From Accumulibacter sp. (GTDB taxonomy: Bacteria; Pseudomonadota; Gammaproteobacteria; Burkholderiales; Rhodocyclaceae), in assembly GCA_024235695.1 (NCBI GenBank), contig JACKLX010000022.1:1-54007 (forward strand): a DNA stretch of 54,007 nt, given 5' to 3'. The notes beneath the pieces were generated by a model. The model saw nothing but the letters and a program-made list of their open reading frames with translations. It was not told the origin of the DNA and searched no databases. Numbering within the stretch: position 1 is the first letter of the stretch; each line of letters begins with the position of its first letter. The position numbers were made by a program, and so were the translations under genes. Shown here one piece after another: positions 20,558 to 30,189 of this stretch.

Positions 20558-21289
20558 TTGATCCTTTTCATTTCCGACCTGCATCTGGCGCCACAGGCGC
20601 CCGGTGTCAGCCGGATATTTCTCGACTTTCTCGGCGGCCGCGCACGCGCCGCCGAGCAGCTGTTCATCCTCGGCGACCTGTTCGAAGCGTGGCCCGGCGA
20701 CGACTGCCTTGACGATCCGGACGATTCCTTCGCGGCGATGATCGTCGACGCGCTGCACGACCTGGCGGCTGCCGGCGTACAGCTGTCGGTGATGCATGGC
20801 AACCGCGACTTTCTTCTCGGCGAGGCGTTTGCCGCGCGCAGCGGCGCGCGCCTGCTGCCTGACCCCTGCGTGTTGTCCTTGCCGGCCTGGCAGTTTGTCC
20901 TGTCGCATGGCGACGCGCTTTGTACCGACGACCACGAGTATCAGGCGTTTCGCGCGCGTGTTCGCCAGGCCGACTGGCAGTCGGCATTTCTCGCCCGACC
21001 GCTGGCTGAGCGCAAGGAGGCGGTCCGTGCCCTGCGTCGGCAGAGCGAGGCGGCCAAGCGTGACAAGGCCAGTTTCGTGATGGACGTCAATCCGGGCGCG
21101 ACCGACGATTTCCTGCGGGCCTACGGATACGCCAGCCTGATCCACGGTCATACCCATCGGCCAGCCAGGCACGATCACCTGGTCGACGGCATCCATGTCG
21201 AACGCTGGGTGTTGTCTGACTGGAACGACGAGCAGGGCGAGTGCCTGTGCTGGGATGGCGAAACCCTGATTCGGGAGCATCTGCGCTGA
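20558..21289 (+). CDS. lpxH: UDP-2,3-diacylglucosamine diphosphatase LpxH
   Basis: LpxH cleaves UDP-2,3-diacylglucosamine to lipid X in lipid A synthesis, at the inner membrane face. The 243-residue calcineurin-like phosphoesterase has the metal-binding motifs FISDLHL (D7, H9), [22 protein letters not shown] and HGHTHR. The start is a TTG at 20558; no ATG or GTG is available before the essential SDLH motif, and the length fits the family (about 240). It sits between ppiB and recQ on the same strand. Confidence 0.93.
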   Translation: MILFISDLHLAPQAPGVSRIFLDFLGGRARAAEQLFILGDLFEAWPGDDCLDDPDDSFAAMIVDALHDLAAAGVQLSVMHGNRDFLLGEAFAARSGARLLPDPCVLSLPAWQFVLSHGDALCTDDHEYQAFRARVRQADWQSAFLARPLAERKEAVRALRRQSEAAKRDKASFVMDVNPGATDDFLRAYGYASLIHGHTHRPARHDHLVDGIHVERWVLSDWNDEQGECLCWDGETLIREHLR

Positions 21290-21392
21290 AGCATCGTCTG
21301 CCCCGTCCGGCCGCGCGCTCGTCGTTCCGGGACGTCGCCGATCATCAGGCGACGCGGCCGCACAGCGTACGGCCGTGCGGAGCGCAGCGATC

Positions 21393-23204
21393 ATGACCTC
21401 GCCGGCCGTCGAGATCCTCGGTCGGATTTTCGGCTATTCGTCGTTTCGCGGCCAGCAGGCCGAGGTCGTCGAGCAGATTGTCGGTGGCGGCGACGCGCTG
21501 GTGTTGATGCCGACCGGCGGCGGCAAGTCACTCTGCTATCAGATTCCGGCACTCCTGCGGCCGGGCGTCGGGGTTGTCGTCTCGCCGCTGATCGCCCTGA
21601 TGCAGGACCAGGTCGACGCCTTGCGGCAGGTCGGCGTCAAGGCGGCGTTTCTCAATTCGTCGCTGGACTTCCGATCGGTGGTCGAAACCGAGCACTGCCT
21701 GCTGCGCGGCGAGCTCGAACTGATCTACGTTGCCCCGGAGCGCCTGCTCACCGATCGCTTCATCGCTCTCCTCGAACAACTGGCCGCTCGCCGGCAGATC
21801 GCCCTGTTCGCCATCGACGAGGCGCATTGCGTTTCGCAGTGGGGGCACGATTTTCGTCCCGAATACATCCAGCTGTCGCAGCTGCACGAACGTTTTCCCG
21901 GCGTGCCGCGCATCGCGCTGACGGCCACCGCCGACCAGCTGACGCGAGACGAAATCAGGAGCCGGCTGGGGCTCGAGCAAGCGCCGGTCTTCGTCGCCAG
22001 TTTCGACCGGCCCAACATCCGCTACACGATCGTCGAGCGGGACAATCCGCGCCGGCAGTTGCTTGCCTTGCTCGGCGGGCATCCGAACGAAGCCGGAATC
22101 GTCTACTGCCTGTCGCGCCGCAAGGTTGATGAGACGGCACAGTGGTTGAGTGCTCAGGGGGTGGCTGCCTTGCCCTACCACGCCGGCCTGGTCGCCGCCG
22201 ACCGCCAGCGCCATCAGCAGCGTTTCCTGCGTGAGGACGGCGTGGTGATGGTCGCCACCATCGCCTTCGGGATGGGTATCGACAAGCCGGATGTGCGCTT
22301 TGTCGCCCACCTCGACCTGCCGCGGAGCCTCGAAGCGTATTACCAGGAGACCGGCCGCGCCGGGCGTGACGGTGAGCCCTCGGAGGCGTGGATGACCTAC
22401 GGCCTCAACGACGTCGTGATCCACCGCCAGATGATCGAGGACTCGGCGGCGCCGAGCGAACAAAAACGCGTCGAACGGCAGAAGCTCGAGAGCATGCTCG
22501 CCTACTGCGAGTCGGCCCGCTGTCGGCGGGTGATCCTGCTCAACTATTTCGGCGAGCAGGCCGCGCCCTGCGGCAACTGTGACGTCTGCCTCGACCCGCC
22601 GGTGGTCTGGGATGGCACGGTGGCGGCACAGAAGGCGCTATCGGCGGCGCTGCGAACCGGTCAGCGTTTCGGCGCCGGCCACCTGATCGACATCCTGCGT
22701 GGCAAGAATACCGACAAGATCCAGCAGTTCGGTCATCAGCGCTTGCCGACTTTCGGGGTCGGAGCGGAGCTCGACGATCGCGGCTGGCGCTCGGTCTTCA
22801 GGCAGCTGCTTGCCGGCGGCCTGCTCGACGCCGACGCCAGTGCCTTCGGCGCACTGAAACTGACCGACAGCGCGCGGCCGGTGCTCAAGGGCGAACTCAG
22901 CGTGCAGCTTCGACGCCAGGTCGAGCGGCCGAAAGGCAAGGCGCCGCGGACCAGGAGCGCGGCGGGCAGCGCACCGCCGGATAGCGATTCGCCGCTGGTC
23001 GCCAGCTTGCGCCAGTGGCGTCTCGAGCAGGCGCGCGAGCAGGGCGTTCCGGCGTACGTGATCCTGCACGATCGAGCGCTGCGCGAAATCGCCGCCTTGC
23101 GCCCGGCTTCGCCGTCGGCGCTGCTTGCCGTTCCGGGCATCGGCGTCGCCAAGGCGCAACGCTACGGCGACGCCTTGCTGGCGCTCGTCGCTGACGCTGC
23201 CTGA
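21393..23204 (+). CDS. recQ: ATP-dependent DNA helicase RecQ
   Basis: RecQ is a 3'-5' helicase acting in recombination and stalled-fork repair. The 603-residue protein has Walker A MPTGGGKS (residues 39-46), DEAH, the conserved [11 protein letters not shown] aromatic loop, the second RecA domain with [12 protein letters not shown], and four zinc cysteines in CESARC and CGNCDVC. The RQC winged helix and a C-terminal HRDC domain (about residues 530-600) complete it. ATG 21393 is chosen over GTG 21375 by family length. It ends 10 bases from the convergent glutamate-synthase-like gene. Confidence 0.96.
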   Translation: MTSPAVEILGRIFGYSSFRGQQAEVVEQIVGGGDALVLMPTGGGKSLCYQIPALLRPGVGVVVSPLIALMQDQVDALRQVGVKAAFLNSSLDFRSVVETEHCLLRGELELIYVAPERLLTDRFIALLEQLAARRQIALFAIDEAHCVSQWGHDFRPEYIQLSQLHERFPGVPRIALTATADQLTRDEIRSRLGLEQAPVFVASFDRPNIRYTIVERDNPRRQLLALLGGHPNEAGIVYCLSRRKVDETAQWLSAQGVAALPYHAGLVAADRQRHQQRFLREDGVVMVATIAFGMGIDKPDVRFVAHLDLPRSLEAYYQETGRAGRDGEPSEAWMTYGLNDVVIHRQMIEDSAAPSEQKRVERQKLESMLAYCESARCRRVILLNYFGEQAAPCGNCDVCLDPPVVWDGTVAAQKALSAALRTGQRFGAGHLIDILRGKNTDKIQQFGHQRLPTFGVGAELDDRGWRSVFRQLLAGGLLDADASAFGALKLTDSARPVLKGELSVQLRRQVERPKGKAPRTRSAAGSAPPDSDSPLVASLRQWRLEQAREQGVPAYVILHDRALREIAALRPASPSALLAVPGIGVAKAQRYGDALLALVADAA

Positions 23205-23213
23205 CGGTTCGCG

Positions 23214-24695
23214 TCAGGACGTCGCCGCTGGTGCCGGGTAGGGATAGAGGGTGTCGAGCGCGACACTGCGCCCGCAAGCCTGCACGATCCGCACGTGTTG
23301 CCGACGCAGCTCGCGCGCGTGCCGCAGACCACAGGAATGGGCGATCATCGCCACCTCCTTGTTCATGTTCCGGCAGTATGACGCTACCCGTGCCGCCTTG
23401 TCTTCGACGACCAGACCGCGCTGCAGCCGTGGATCGTGCGTCGTGATGCCGGTCGGGCAGGTGTTGGTGTGGCAGCGCAAGGCCTGGATGCAACCCAGGG
23501 CGAACATGAAACCGCGCGCCGTGTTGACGAAATCGGCCCCCGCCGACAGTGCCCAGGCGATACGCGCCGGTGTCACCAGCTGGCCGGCGGCAATTAGTCT
23601 GATGCGTTCCTTCAGACCACTCGCCAGCAGCGCGTCGGCGACCAGCGGCAGCGCTTCGTCGATCGACATCGCCATGTGATCGGCCAGCGCCTGCGGCGCT
23701 GCACCGCTGCCGCCTTCGCCGCCATCGAGGGTGAGAAAATCGGGCGCCGCCTGCAGGCCGCGTCGTCCTACCGCTGCCGTGAGTTCGTCGATGAAGCGGC
23801 GGCCGCCGATCGCCGTCTTGACGCCGACCGGTTTGCCGGTCACCGCGCGAACGTGCTCGACGCGGTCGAGCAGTTGGTCGATATTGCCGATGTCCGGGTG
23901 ACGGTTTGGGCTCTGCGAGTCCCGCCCCTCGGCGATGCCGCGAATGCGGGCGATCTCGGCAGTCACCTTGCTGCCGGGAAGGACGCCACCCTTGCCTGGT
24001 TTGGCACCTTGCGACAACTTGATCTCGAACGCGCGCACCGTTGGATGCGCCGCCAGCTGGCGTAGTTTGTCGTCCGCGAGCTGGCCGTTTTCATCGCGGA
24101 CGCCGTATTTCGCCGTCCCCAGCTGGAAGATGATGTCGCAACCGCCCTCCAGATGGTAGGGCGAGAGACCGCCTTCGCCGGTATCCAGCCAGCAGGCCGC
24201 CGCCGCCGCACCACGCGACAGCGCGCGCACTGCCGGCTGCGAAATCGCGCCAAAACTCATCGCGCTGACGTTGACCAGCGACCTGCCGGCGAAGGGCGCC
24301 GGACAGTAGCCTTCGCCGATCAGTACGGTCGGTGGTTCCAGCTGTTCGTCCTCGAGAACCGGGAAGGGCGCGTTGACGAAAACCAGCGCTCCGGGCTGAT
24401 GCAGCGGGTAGGTCGAGCCGAAGCCGATGATGCCGCCCTCGTTCTTGGCCATGCGATAGACCCAGCTGCGCGTCGCCCGGTCGAAGGGCATTTCCTCGCG
24501 GTCGCCGAGAAAGAAGTACTGGCGGAAGTACTCGCCGAGCTTCTCGAAGAAGTAACGCAGGTGGCCGACCAGCGGAAAGTTGCGCAAGACCGCGTGCTTC
24601 TCCTGCGTGACGTCCTGCACATAAAGAACGAGCAGGGCTCCGGCAACCAAAATGGCCAACAGAACGCCCAGGCCAACCAGCAGTACGTCAAGCAT
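23214..24695 (-). CDS. Membrane-anchored FMN/Fe-S glutamate-synthase-domain protein
   Basis: The 493-residue protein starts with one membrane segment (about residues 4-27). The rest resembles the FMN-binding domain of glutamate synthase, as in the stand-alone GltB2/archaeal-type family. The FMN/TIM-barrel part includes [20 protein letters not shown] and [12 protein letters not shown]. The cysteine pattern C-x5-C-x4-C in [16 protein letters not shown] matches the 3Fe-4S ligands of glutamate synthase. There is no glutaminase domain, so its true substrate is uncertain. It is divergent from nadC. Confidence 0.85.
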   Translation of the reverse strand: MLDVLLVGLGVLLAILVAGALLVLYVQDVTQEKHAVLRNFPLVGHLRYFFEKLGEYFRQYFFLGDREEMPFDRATRSWVYRMAKNEGGIIGFGSTYPLHQPGALVFVNAPFPVLEDEQLEPPTVLIGEGYCPAPFAGRSLVNVSAMSFGAISQPAVRALSRGAAAAACWLDTGEGGLSPYHLEGGCDIIFQLGTAKYGVRDENGQLADDKLRQLAAHPTVRAFEIKLSQGAKPGKGGVLPGSKVTAEIARIRGIAEGRDSQSPNRHPDIGNIDQLLDRVEHVRAVTGKPVGVKTAIGGRRFIDELTAAVGRRGLQAAPDFLTLDGGEGGSGAAPQALADHMAMSIDEALPLVADALLASGLKERIRLIAAGQLVTPARIAWALSAGADFVNTARGFMFALGCIQALRCHTNTCPTGITTHDPRLQRGLVVEDKAARVASYCRNMNKEVAMIAHSCGLRHARELRRQHVRIVQACGRSVALDTLYPYPAPAATS

Positions 24696-24714
24696 TGGTG
24701 CTTCCCTTCAGTGA

Positions 24715-24720
24715 TAGAAT
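24715..24720 (+). promoter_or_regulatory. Candidate -10 box upstream of nadC
   Basis: TAGAAT lies 35 bases before the nadC ATG. A TTGGTG with a short 14-base spacer is the best -35, so strength is doubtful. Confidence 0.35.
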
Positions 24721-24754
24721 CGCCCGTCCAGATCCTCAGTCTACGGGAATTTCC

Positions 24755-25612
24755 ATGCCCCTTGCAGTCCTGCTCGAAGCCGCCATCGAGTGCAACGTCG
24801 TGGCCGCGCTGGCCGAGGATGTCGGCAGCGGCGACCTGACCGCGCAGCTGGTTCCGGCCGGCGTGCGCAGTCACGCGACGGTCATCGCGCGCGAGCCGGC
24901 CATCCTTTGTGGCAGCGCCTGGTTTGCGCGCTGTTTCGCCAAGCTCGACACGGCGATCGAGGTGGTCTGGCGGGCCAGCGACGGCGAGCGCGTAAGCCCC
25001 GATCAGGTAGTCTGCGAACTCGAAGGGCCGGCGCGTGCGCTGCTCACTGGCGAGCGCAGTGCGCTCAATTTCCTGCAGTTGCTGTCCGGCGTTGCCACCA
25101 GGGCGCGGCAGTACGCCGATCTGGTCGCCGGCACGCGCGCGCAGGTGGTCGATACGCGCAAGACGATTCCCGGCTTGCGCCTGGCGCAGAAATACGCCGT
25201 CAACTGCGGTGGCGGCGGCAACCACCGGCTGGGTCTCTACGACGGCATCCTGATCAAGGAAAATCACATTCACGCCGCCGGCAGCATCGTCGCCGCGCTC
25301 GACGCGGCCCGGCGGATCGCCGAGAGTGCTGGCGGCAGCTGCCAGTTCGTGCAGATCGAAATCGAAACACTGGGCGAATTGCAGCAGGCGCTGGATGCCG
25401 GCGCGAAAATGATTCTGCTCGACAACCTGGCTCTCGATCAGCTGCGCCAAGCGGTGACGATGACTGCCGGCCGCGCCGTTCTCGAAGCATCGGGCAATGT
25501 CAATTTCGAGACCGTGCGCGGCATCGCCGAGACCGGTGTTGACCGGATCTCGATCGGCGGCCTTACCAAGGACGTGCGGGCGCTCGACCTGTCGATGCGT
25601 TTTCAGGGCTAG
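24755..25612 (+). CDS. nadC: Nicotinate-nucleotide pyrophosphorylase (quinolinate phosphoribosyltransferase)
   Basis: NadC converts quinolinate and PRPP to nicotinate mononucleotide in NAD synthesis. The 285-residue enzyme has the family motifs [38 protein letters not shown] and ILIKENHI, and the C-terminal EASGNVN. ATG 24755 is chosen because the preceding 20 codons do not match the family. nadA and nadB are not nearby; nadK, a later step in the same cofactor pathway, is at 5677-6603. Confidence 0.96.
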   Translation: MPLAVLLEAAIECNVVAALAEDVGSGDLTAQLVPAGVRSHATVIAREPAILCGSAWFARCFAKLDTAIEVVWRASDGERVSPDQVVCELEGPARALLTGERSALNFLQLLSGVATRARQYADLVAGTRAQVVDTRKTIPGLRLAQKYAVNCGGGGNHRLGLYDGILIKENHIHAAGSIVAALDAARRIAESAGGSCQFVQIEIETLGELQQALDAGAKMILLDNLALDQLRQAVTMTAGRAVLEASGNVNFETVRGIAETGVDRISIGGLTKDVRALDLSMRFQG

Positions 25613-25676
25613 CGAGAGCTGGCCCTGGCGATTGGCTCGCCCGGCGCGGCGGCGACGGTGCGTCGTGAATGCGTTA

Positions 25677-25682
25677 TATAAT
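25677..25682 (+). promoter_or_regulatory. Consensus -10 box before the small membrane protein gene
   Basis: TATAAT lies 66 bases before the ATG at 25748. The -35 region is GC-rich with no good match. Confidence 0.45.
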
Positions 25683-25747
25683 CCGGCCCGGGCGATGCGA
25701 AGCAGGCTGGCACTTGCGGTCTGCGCAAGAAGAGAAAGGGAGCTCCG

Positions 25748-25885
25748 ATGCTATTTGCGCTGTTCTACGTGTTGGCGATCACGATCCTGATCATGCACTT
25801 CACCGGCTTCCTGGCGCGCCACAATCTCGAGTGGCTGGTACTGGTGCTCGCCGCCGCGGTATTCCCGGCGGTGATCTATCTCTAG
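25748..25885 (+). CDS. 45-residue membrane protein of unknown function
   Basis: The frame reads MLFALFYVLAITILIMHFTG, then FLARHNLEW and LVLVLAAAVFPAVIYL before TAG at 25883-25885. It has two hydrophobic segments joined by a short charged loop, so a membrane hairpin is likely. Support for a real gene: AAAGGGAG Shine-Dalgarno seven bases upstream, a TATAAT box 66 bases upstream, and a strong terminator 60 bases after the stop. I recognise no family. It is a candidate small protein gene that automated callers often miss. Confidence 0.65.
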   Translation: MLFALFYVLAITILIMHFTGFLARHNLEWLVLVLAAAVFPAVIYL

Positions 25886-25944
25886 GAGCGCGCCCTCGGG
25901 GACGGCTGGGCAGAGTCGAGTCAGCCCTCGCCGACCGGCGAGGC

Positions 25945-25979
25945 AAATGGCAAGGGCGCCTTCGGCGCCCTTGCCATTT
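25945..25979. terminator. Perfect bidirectional hairpin terminator
   Basis: A 16-bp perfect inverted repeat (25945-25960 and 25964-25979) encloses TTC, forming a C-UUCG-G type cap. The arms end in AAAT/ATTT, giving a U-rich end in both directions. It separates the small membrane protein gene (plus) from thrC (minus). Confidence 0.9.
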
Positions 25980-25995
25980 CTCCCGCCGAGCGGGA

Positions 25996-27480
25996 TCAGT
26001 GCAGCTCTCGTTCGATGATCGCTTTGACCGCCTCGACGCTGACGTCGATTACCTCGACGCGCTGCGGCAGGTCTTCGATGCCCTGCAATGCCGGCGGCCG
26101 TTCGGGCCGGCGGCCGAGAGCCTCAACGATCGTCTCTTCGAACTTGGCCGGCAAGGCGGTCTCAAGCACGACCATCGGCATTTCGGAGCTGCGCAGTTCG
26201 CTGCCGACCTTCAGTCCGTCGGCGGTGTGCGTATCGATCATCACCCCCCAGGTCTCGAAGGCACGGCGGATCGTCGCCAGACGGTCGGCGTGCGTGCTGT
26301 GGCCGGAGACAAAGCCGAATTCCGGCAGGCGGGCGAAAGACGGTGTGCCGGAGAGATCGAAACTGCGGCCGGCATCGACCTCGGTCCAAAGCTTGCGGAT
26401 CACCGCCGGATCACGGCCGACCAGATCGAAAACGAAGCGCTCGAAATTGGAAGCCTTCGAGATGTCCATCGAAGGGCTCGACGTGGCGTGCGTTTGCGCG
26501 CTGCTGCGCGGGCGATAGACGCCGGTGGCGAAAAACTCGTCGAGTACGTCGTTCTCGTTGGTGGCGAGAACCAGGCGGCCGATCGGCAAACCCATCATGC
26601 GCGCGATATGGCCGGCGCAGATGTTGCCGAAGTTGCCCGAAGGGACGGCGAAAGCGACCCGTTGCGCGTTGCCGCCAGCGGTCTCGCTGGTCGCGGCAAA
26701 GTAGCCCTTGAAGTAGTAGACGACCTGTGCCGCGACCCGCGCCCAGTTGATCGAGTTGACTGCGCCGATCTTGTAGCGGGCCTTGAACGCGTGATCGTTG
26801 GCGACCGCCTTGACGATGTCCTGGGCATCGTCGAACATGCCGCGCACGGCGATGTTGTGAATGTTGTCGTCGTGCAGGGAATACATCTGCGCCCGCTGAA
26901 AAGCGCTCATCCGCTCGTGCGGCGAGAGCATGAAGACGCGTACCCCCGCCTTGCCGCGCATCGCGTATTCGGCCGAGGAGCCGGTGTCGCCAGAGGTTGC
27001 ACCGAGGATATTGATCTCTTCGCGACGCTGGGCCAGCACGTACTCGAAGAGGTTGCCGAGCAGCTGCATCGCCATGTCCTTGAACGCCAGGGTCGGGCCA
27101 TTGGACAGTTCGAGGAGTGCCAGGCCGCCTTCGCCACTGGCTGCGTTCGGCCGCTCCAGCCAACGCAAGGGCGTGATCTCGCTGGCCGGCGAATCGCTGC
27201 GGCCATTGCCGTACACCTGCGGTATGTACGTTCTCGCCAGCAGTGTCTTCAGATCATCCGGCGGGATGTCGTCGATGAACTTCGCGAGCACGGCGAAGGC
27301 CAGATCGGCGTACGACAGTTCGCGCCAACGTTCCAGTTCGCTCGTCGTGACCTGTGGGTAGTATTCGGGGAGGTAGAGGCCGCCGTCGGGTGCCAGGCCA
27401 CCAAGGAGGATTTCGCTGAAGCCTGGAGCGGCCGCATGCGGTGCGTTGGAAGGGGCACCGCGAGTCGAGAGGTAGCGCAT
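25996..27480 (-). CDS. thrC: Threonine synthase
   Basis: ThrC converts O-phosphohomoserine to threonine with pyridoxal phosphate. The 494-residue protein belongs to the long type. The PLP lysine is at 134 in GPTLAFKDMAMQ, the phosphate-binding loop is near SGDTGSSAEYAM, and VPSGNFGNI follows. The start codon ATG 27480 gives the family N-terminus MRYLSTRG. It stands alone here; hom, its usual upstream neighbour in many betaproteobacteria, is more than 20 kb away at 49559-50869 on the same strand. Confidence 0.97.
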   Translation of the reverse strand: MRYLSTRGAPSNAPHAAAPGFSEILLGGLAPDGGLYLPEYYPQVTTSELERWRELSYADLAFAVLAKFIDDIPPDDLKTLLARTYIPQVYGNGRSDSPASEITPLRWLERPNAASGEGGLALLELSNGPTLAFKDMAMQLLGNLFEYVLAQRREEINILGATSGDTGSSAEYAMRGKAGVRVFMLSPHERMSAFQRAQMYSLHDDNIHNIAVRGMFDDAQDIVKAVANDHAFKARYKIGAVNSINWARVAAQVVYYFKGYFAATSETAGGNAQRVAFAVPSGNFGNICAGHIARMMGLPIGRLVLATNENDVLDEFFATGVYRPRSSAQTHATSSPSMDISKASNFERFVFDLVGRDPAVIRKLWTEVDAGRSFDLSGTPSFARLPEFGFVSGHSTHADRLATIRRAFETWGVMIDTHTADGLKVGSELRSSEMPMVVLETALPAKFEETIVEALGRRPERPPALQGIEDLPQRVEVIDVSVEAVKAIIERELH

Positions 27481-27604
27481 GGGGATGACCGTAAGAGGGC
27501 TGCAGCAAGCTGCCGACAGGCCCGCAGTCTAGCATGCTCGCGCTGCCGCGCCGGCGCCGCTGGTGGGCCTTGCCGGTCGCCGTGGCGCTCGGCGGTGCCA
27601 GCCT

Positions 27605-28342
27605 TCAGCCGGTGACGACGCAGTTCTTGCCGGCACGCTTGGCAGCGTAGGTCGCGGCATCCGCACGCAGAATCGACTCTTCGAGCGATTCGCTGCGGTC
27701 CTTGGCGACGACGCCGGCGCTGAAGGTGATGACAAGGTTGCTGCCCGCCATCGTCGTCGCGGCGAACTGCCGCTGAAAGCGGGAAATCGCCGCCGCCGCT
27801 TCGGCAAGCGCGGTGTCGGGCAGCAAGACGATGAACTCTTCGCCACCAAAACGGCACAGGATGTCCGACGGCCGCAAGGCAGCGCGCAAACCCTTGACCA
27901 GATGCACCAGCGCCTGGTCGCCGGCCTGGTGACCCATGGTGTCGTTGAGGCGCTTGAAGTCGTCAAGATCGATCAGGGCGATGGCCAGTTCGCTGCCATT
28001 TCGACGCGCGCGGGCCAGCTCGCGCTGGCAGGCTTCGTCGAAACCACGGCGGTTGAGGGCGCCGGTCAGGGTGTCGGTAAATGCCGCCTGACGGGCCTCA
28101 GCCAACTCGCTTTCGAGTTTTTCGATACGCGCTTCGGCGGCCAGCAGCTGCAGCACTGCCGCTGCCGGGCGCGGCATGTCGGCACGACGCAGGCGCGTGT
28201 GCTGTCCGCGTCCGTTGGCGGCAGGCGCCATGGCGTGCGCCTGGTCAAGTAGCGGCAGGGTTGCCAACGCCGGACGCCGGGCCGATCGGCGCGAGGCGTA
28301 GCGGGACGAGCGAACGAGCGGCGACTGGTCGTGCTTGAACAT
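27605..28342 (-). CDS. GGDEF diguanylate cyclase
   Basis: The 245-residue protein makes cyclic di-GMP from two GTP. The catalytic GGEEF is in CRFGGEEFIVLLPD, preceded five residues earlier by RPSD, which fits the RxxD inhibitory site, so product inhibition is expected. The domain starts at DTLTGALNRRGF. The roughly 90-residue N-terminal part has basic stretches and a short coiled coil but no recognised sensor domain and no membrane segment. I chose ATG 28342, which has GGAG eight bases upstream; ATG 28381 is a second option. No EAL domain gene is nearby. Confidence 0.88.
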   Translation of the reverse strand: MFKHDQSPLVRSSRYASRRSARRPALATLPLLDQAHAMAPAANGRGQHTRLRRADMPRPAAAVLQLLAAEARIEKLESELAEARQAAFTDTLTGALNRRGFDEACQRELARARRNGSELAIALIDLDDFKRLNDTMGHQAGDQALVHLVKGLRAALRPSDILCRFGGEEFIVLLPDTALAEAAAAISRFQRQFAATTMAGSNLVITFSAGVVAKDRSESLEESILRADAATYAAKRAGKNCVVTG

Positions 28343-28399
28343 CTTGCGTACTCCGTCGGGAGGCCGGGGCAGGCCGGCCATGTTTCCAGCAACGGACGC

Positions 28400-28429
28400 A
28401 TTCTACTGAACTTGAGACTTTTTTTACAA
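28400..28429 (-). promoter_or_regulatory. Candidate promoter of the diguanylate cyclase gene
   Basis: On the minus strand, TTGTAA (28429-28424) and TAGAAT (28405-28400) are separated by 18 bases, within an unusually AT-rich stretch between two GC-rich genes. Confidence 0.5.
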
Positions 28430-28461
28430 AAATCTCGTAACTATAGGTTTATAAGCAAAAA

Positions 28462-29595
28462 CTAGGGCTCTGTTCGCTCATCCCTGGCGGCCAGGAGTGA
28501 CCGCGACAGGGCGATCACGAAGGACAGCATCGCGACCACCGCCAACCACGCGCCGTCGTCGACGCCGAACGCCAGCAGGACGCCGCCGACGACGAACAGC
28601 AGCGAGCGCAGCAGGGCGCCGTCGCGCAGGGCGGCGTGCATGCGGTCGCGGGCGGCCGTGCGCCTGCCTGGGCGGTACCATACCGGCAGCAATTGCGACA
28701 GTGCGCCGGTAATCAACGGCAGCAGGAATGCGACCATGAAAGCTGCGATGGCGTCGCGGCCATCAAGTATCGTCAAGGCGTGCGCGATGCCAAAGCCAAG
28801 GGTCAGGGCAAAGCCGACCAGGGCCGCGAACAGTGCCGCCGCGGCGCCGTCGTTCATAAGCGTTCGCCAGGCATGGCGCCGTAACCACGCGAGGCCGGTG
28901 TTGGCGGTGACGGCCAGCAGCATCAAGGCGCCGGCGATGGCCAGCGGCAGCCAGCCGGCGGCGCCGACGGCGACCGCCAGCACGCCGACGGCGGCCAGCG
29001 GCAGTTGCCGGCGCAGTTGTTCGGCGGCCCGGGCGTCGGGATCGCGCAAGACCGTCGGCAGCAGTACCGGCAGGGTGCCGAGCGCCGTCAGTCCGATGAA
29101 GCCGAGGGTATTCAGATGCAGATGCAGCAGGCGCAAGGGTCGCCGCAGTTCCGGCCAGTAGCTCATCGCCGGGACCAGGGCAACCGCCAGCGCCAGGCAG
29201 ACGGTCGCCAACAGGTACCAGCGCCAGCCGGGATGCGGTCGCCCAAGCGTCGCTCCGGCACGAAACAGCAGCCATCCGGTGAAGATGAGGGCCAGCAGCA
29301 GGGTGGCGGCTGCCGCCGCCTGCAGGGTGCTGTCGGCGGCCTCACCGACAAAGGCGAGAAAAACGAAGGCGCCGCTGAACTGGAGAAGCAGCGGCAGCAG
29401 CCGCAAGCTGCGGGGGGCGCCGCGGCCGCGCGTCAGGACGGGAACGAAATGGCTGATCGCGGCGAAGATCAACGGCACGATGCCGACGGCGAACACCAGA
29501 TGGGCGATCGCCGGCGTCGAGGTGCTGCCGGTGGACAGCAGCACCAGTGCCGCCAGGAAAACGACGACAGTGGAAAAACCCAGGTAGGTCAGCAC
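28462..29595 (-). CDS. NnrS-like multi-pass membrane protein
   Basis: The 377-residue protein is almost entirely hydrophobic, with about 10-12 membrane segments. Conserved-looking histidines lie in ISHFVPVLTRG and in LLHLHLNTLGFIGLTALG, a pattern like NnrS and heme-copper-related membrane proteins. Its assignment to the nitric-oxide-response family is inference. The start is GTG 29595: the frame has a TGA 54 bases upstream and no other start between. No Shine-Dalgarno sequence is visible, so translation may depend on the DUF2249 gene, whose stop lies about 100 bases upstream. Confidence 0.6.
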   Translation of the reverse strand: MLTYLGFSTVVVFLAALVLLSTGSTSTPAIAHLVFAVGIVPLIFAAISHFVPVLTRGRGAPRSLRLLPLLLQFSGAFVFLAFVGEAADSTLQAAAAATLLLALIFTGWLLFRAGATLGRPHPGWRWYLLATVCLALAVALVPAMSYWPELRRPLRLLHLHLNTLGFIGLTALGTLPVLLPTVLRDPDARAAEQLRRQLPLAAVGVLAVAVGAAGWLPLAIAGALMLLAVTANTGLAWLRRHAWRTLMNDGAAAALFAALVGFALTLGFGIAHALTILDGRDAIAAFMVAFLLPLITGALSQLLPVWYRPGRRTAARDRMHAALRDGALLRSLLFVVGGVLLAFGVDDGAWLAVVAMLSFVIALSRSLLAARDERTEP

Positions 29596-29695
29596 GCTTG
29601 CGCCAGAACGGCGGCGAGCCCGGGGCCGGTGGGGTGCCGGCGGAGCCGATCATCGCCAGGCTTCATCGCCCCGGCGCTACGCCTGGAGCAATGGT

Positions 29696-29953
29696 TCAGC
29701 CCTTTCTGGCGAAGTCGATGACGATCGCGCCGGCTTCGCGCTGGACATAGTTGATCGCCAGTGCGTCGCCATAGCGGGCCTGCAACTGGGCCAGCAGAGG
29801 CAGCGGATCGTGGTCGTTGCAAAAGCGCATCGTCTCGCCGGGGAGCAGGGCGTCGAGGGCGCCAAAGATCGCCGCATGGCGAAAACGTTTGGCGACGCCG
29901 CGGGCGTCGAAGGGATAGATGGCTTCGACCGTAGGTTGGTCGCATGCGTGCAT
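29696..29953 (-). CDS. DUF2249 domain protein
   Basis: The 85-residue protein fits the DUF2249 family: NDHDPLPLLAQLQARYGD is the characteristic block, with a conserved His-Asp pair. Such proteins often sit beside nitric oxide or heme genes such as hemerythrins, NnrS or nor genes, but their biochemical role is not settled. GGAGG lies six bases before ATG 29953. The NnrS-like membrane gene follows on the same strand, suggesting a small two-gene unit. Confidence 0.8.
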   Translation of the reverse strand: MHACDQPTVEAIYPFDARGVAKRFRHAAIFGALDALLPGETMRFCNDHDPLPLLAQLQARYGDALAINYVQREAGAIVIDFARKG

Positions 29954-30189
29954 GGTGTCCTCCGCAAGAAAATGGTTGGAACAGGCTCGAAAAGTGCATT
30001 GTCCGGTGGCCGGCGACCGATGTCTTTGATTTGGGCAGGCAATAACCGTACCCCCGGCGTCATTTTCACGGTGGTCTGGGCGCCACGATTCGCCAGCAAG
30101 CGCTGGCTGAGCAGTCCGCTGGCCGCCCCCGGCAGAGCTTCACGACGCCCTCCTTCTGGCGACCGGGCGTTTGCCGGATAATTGCCGGC

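Noticed and set aside
25669-27615. 648-codon plus-strand frame over thrC
   Set aside because: Antisense to thrC with no family features; it also conflicts with the terminator at 25945.
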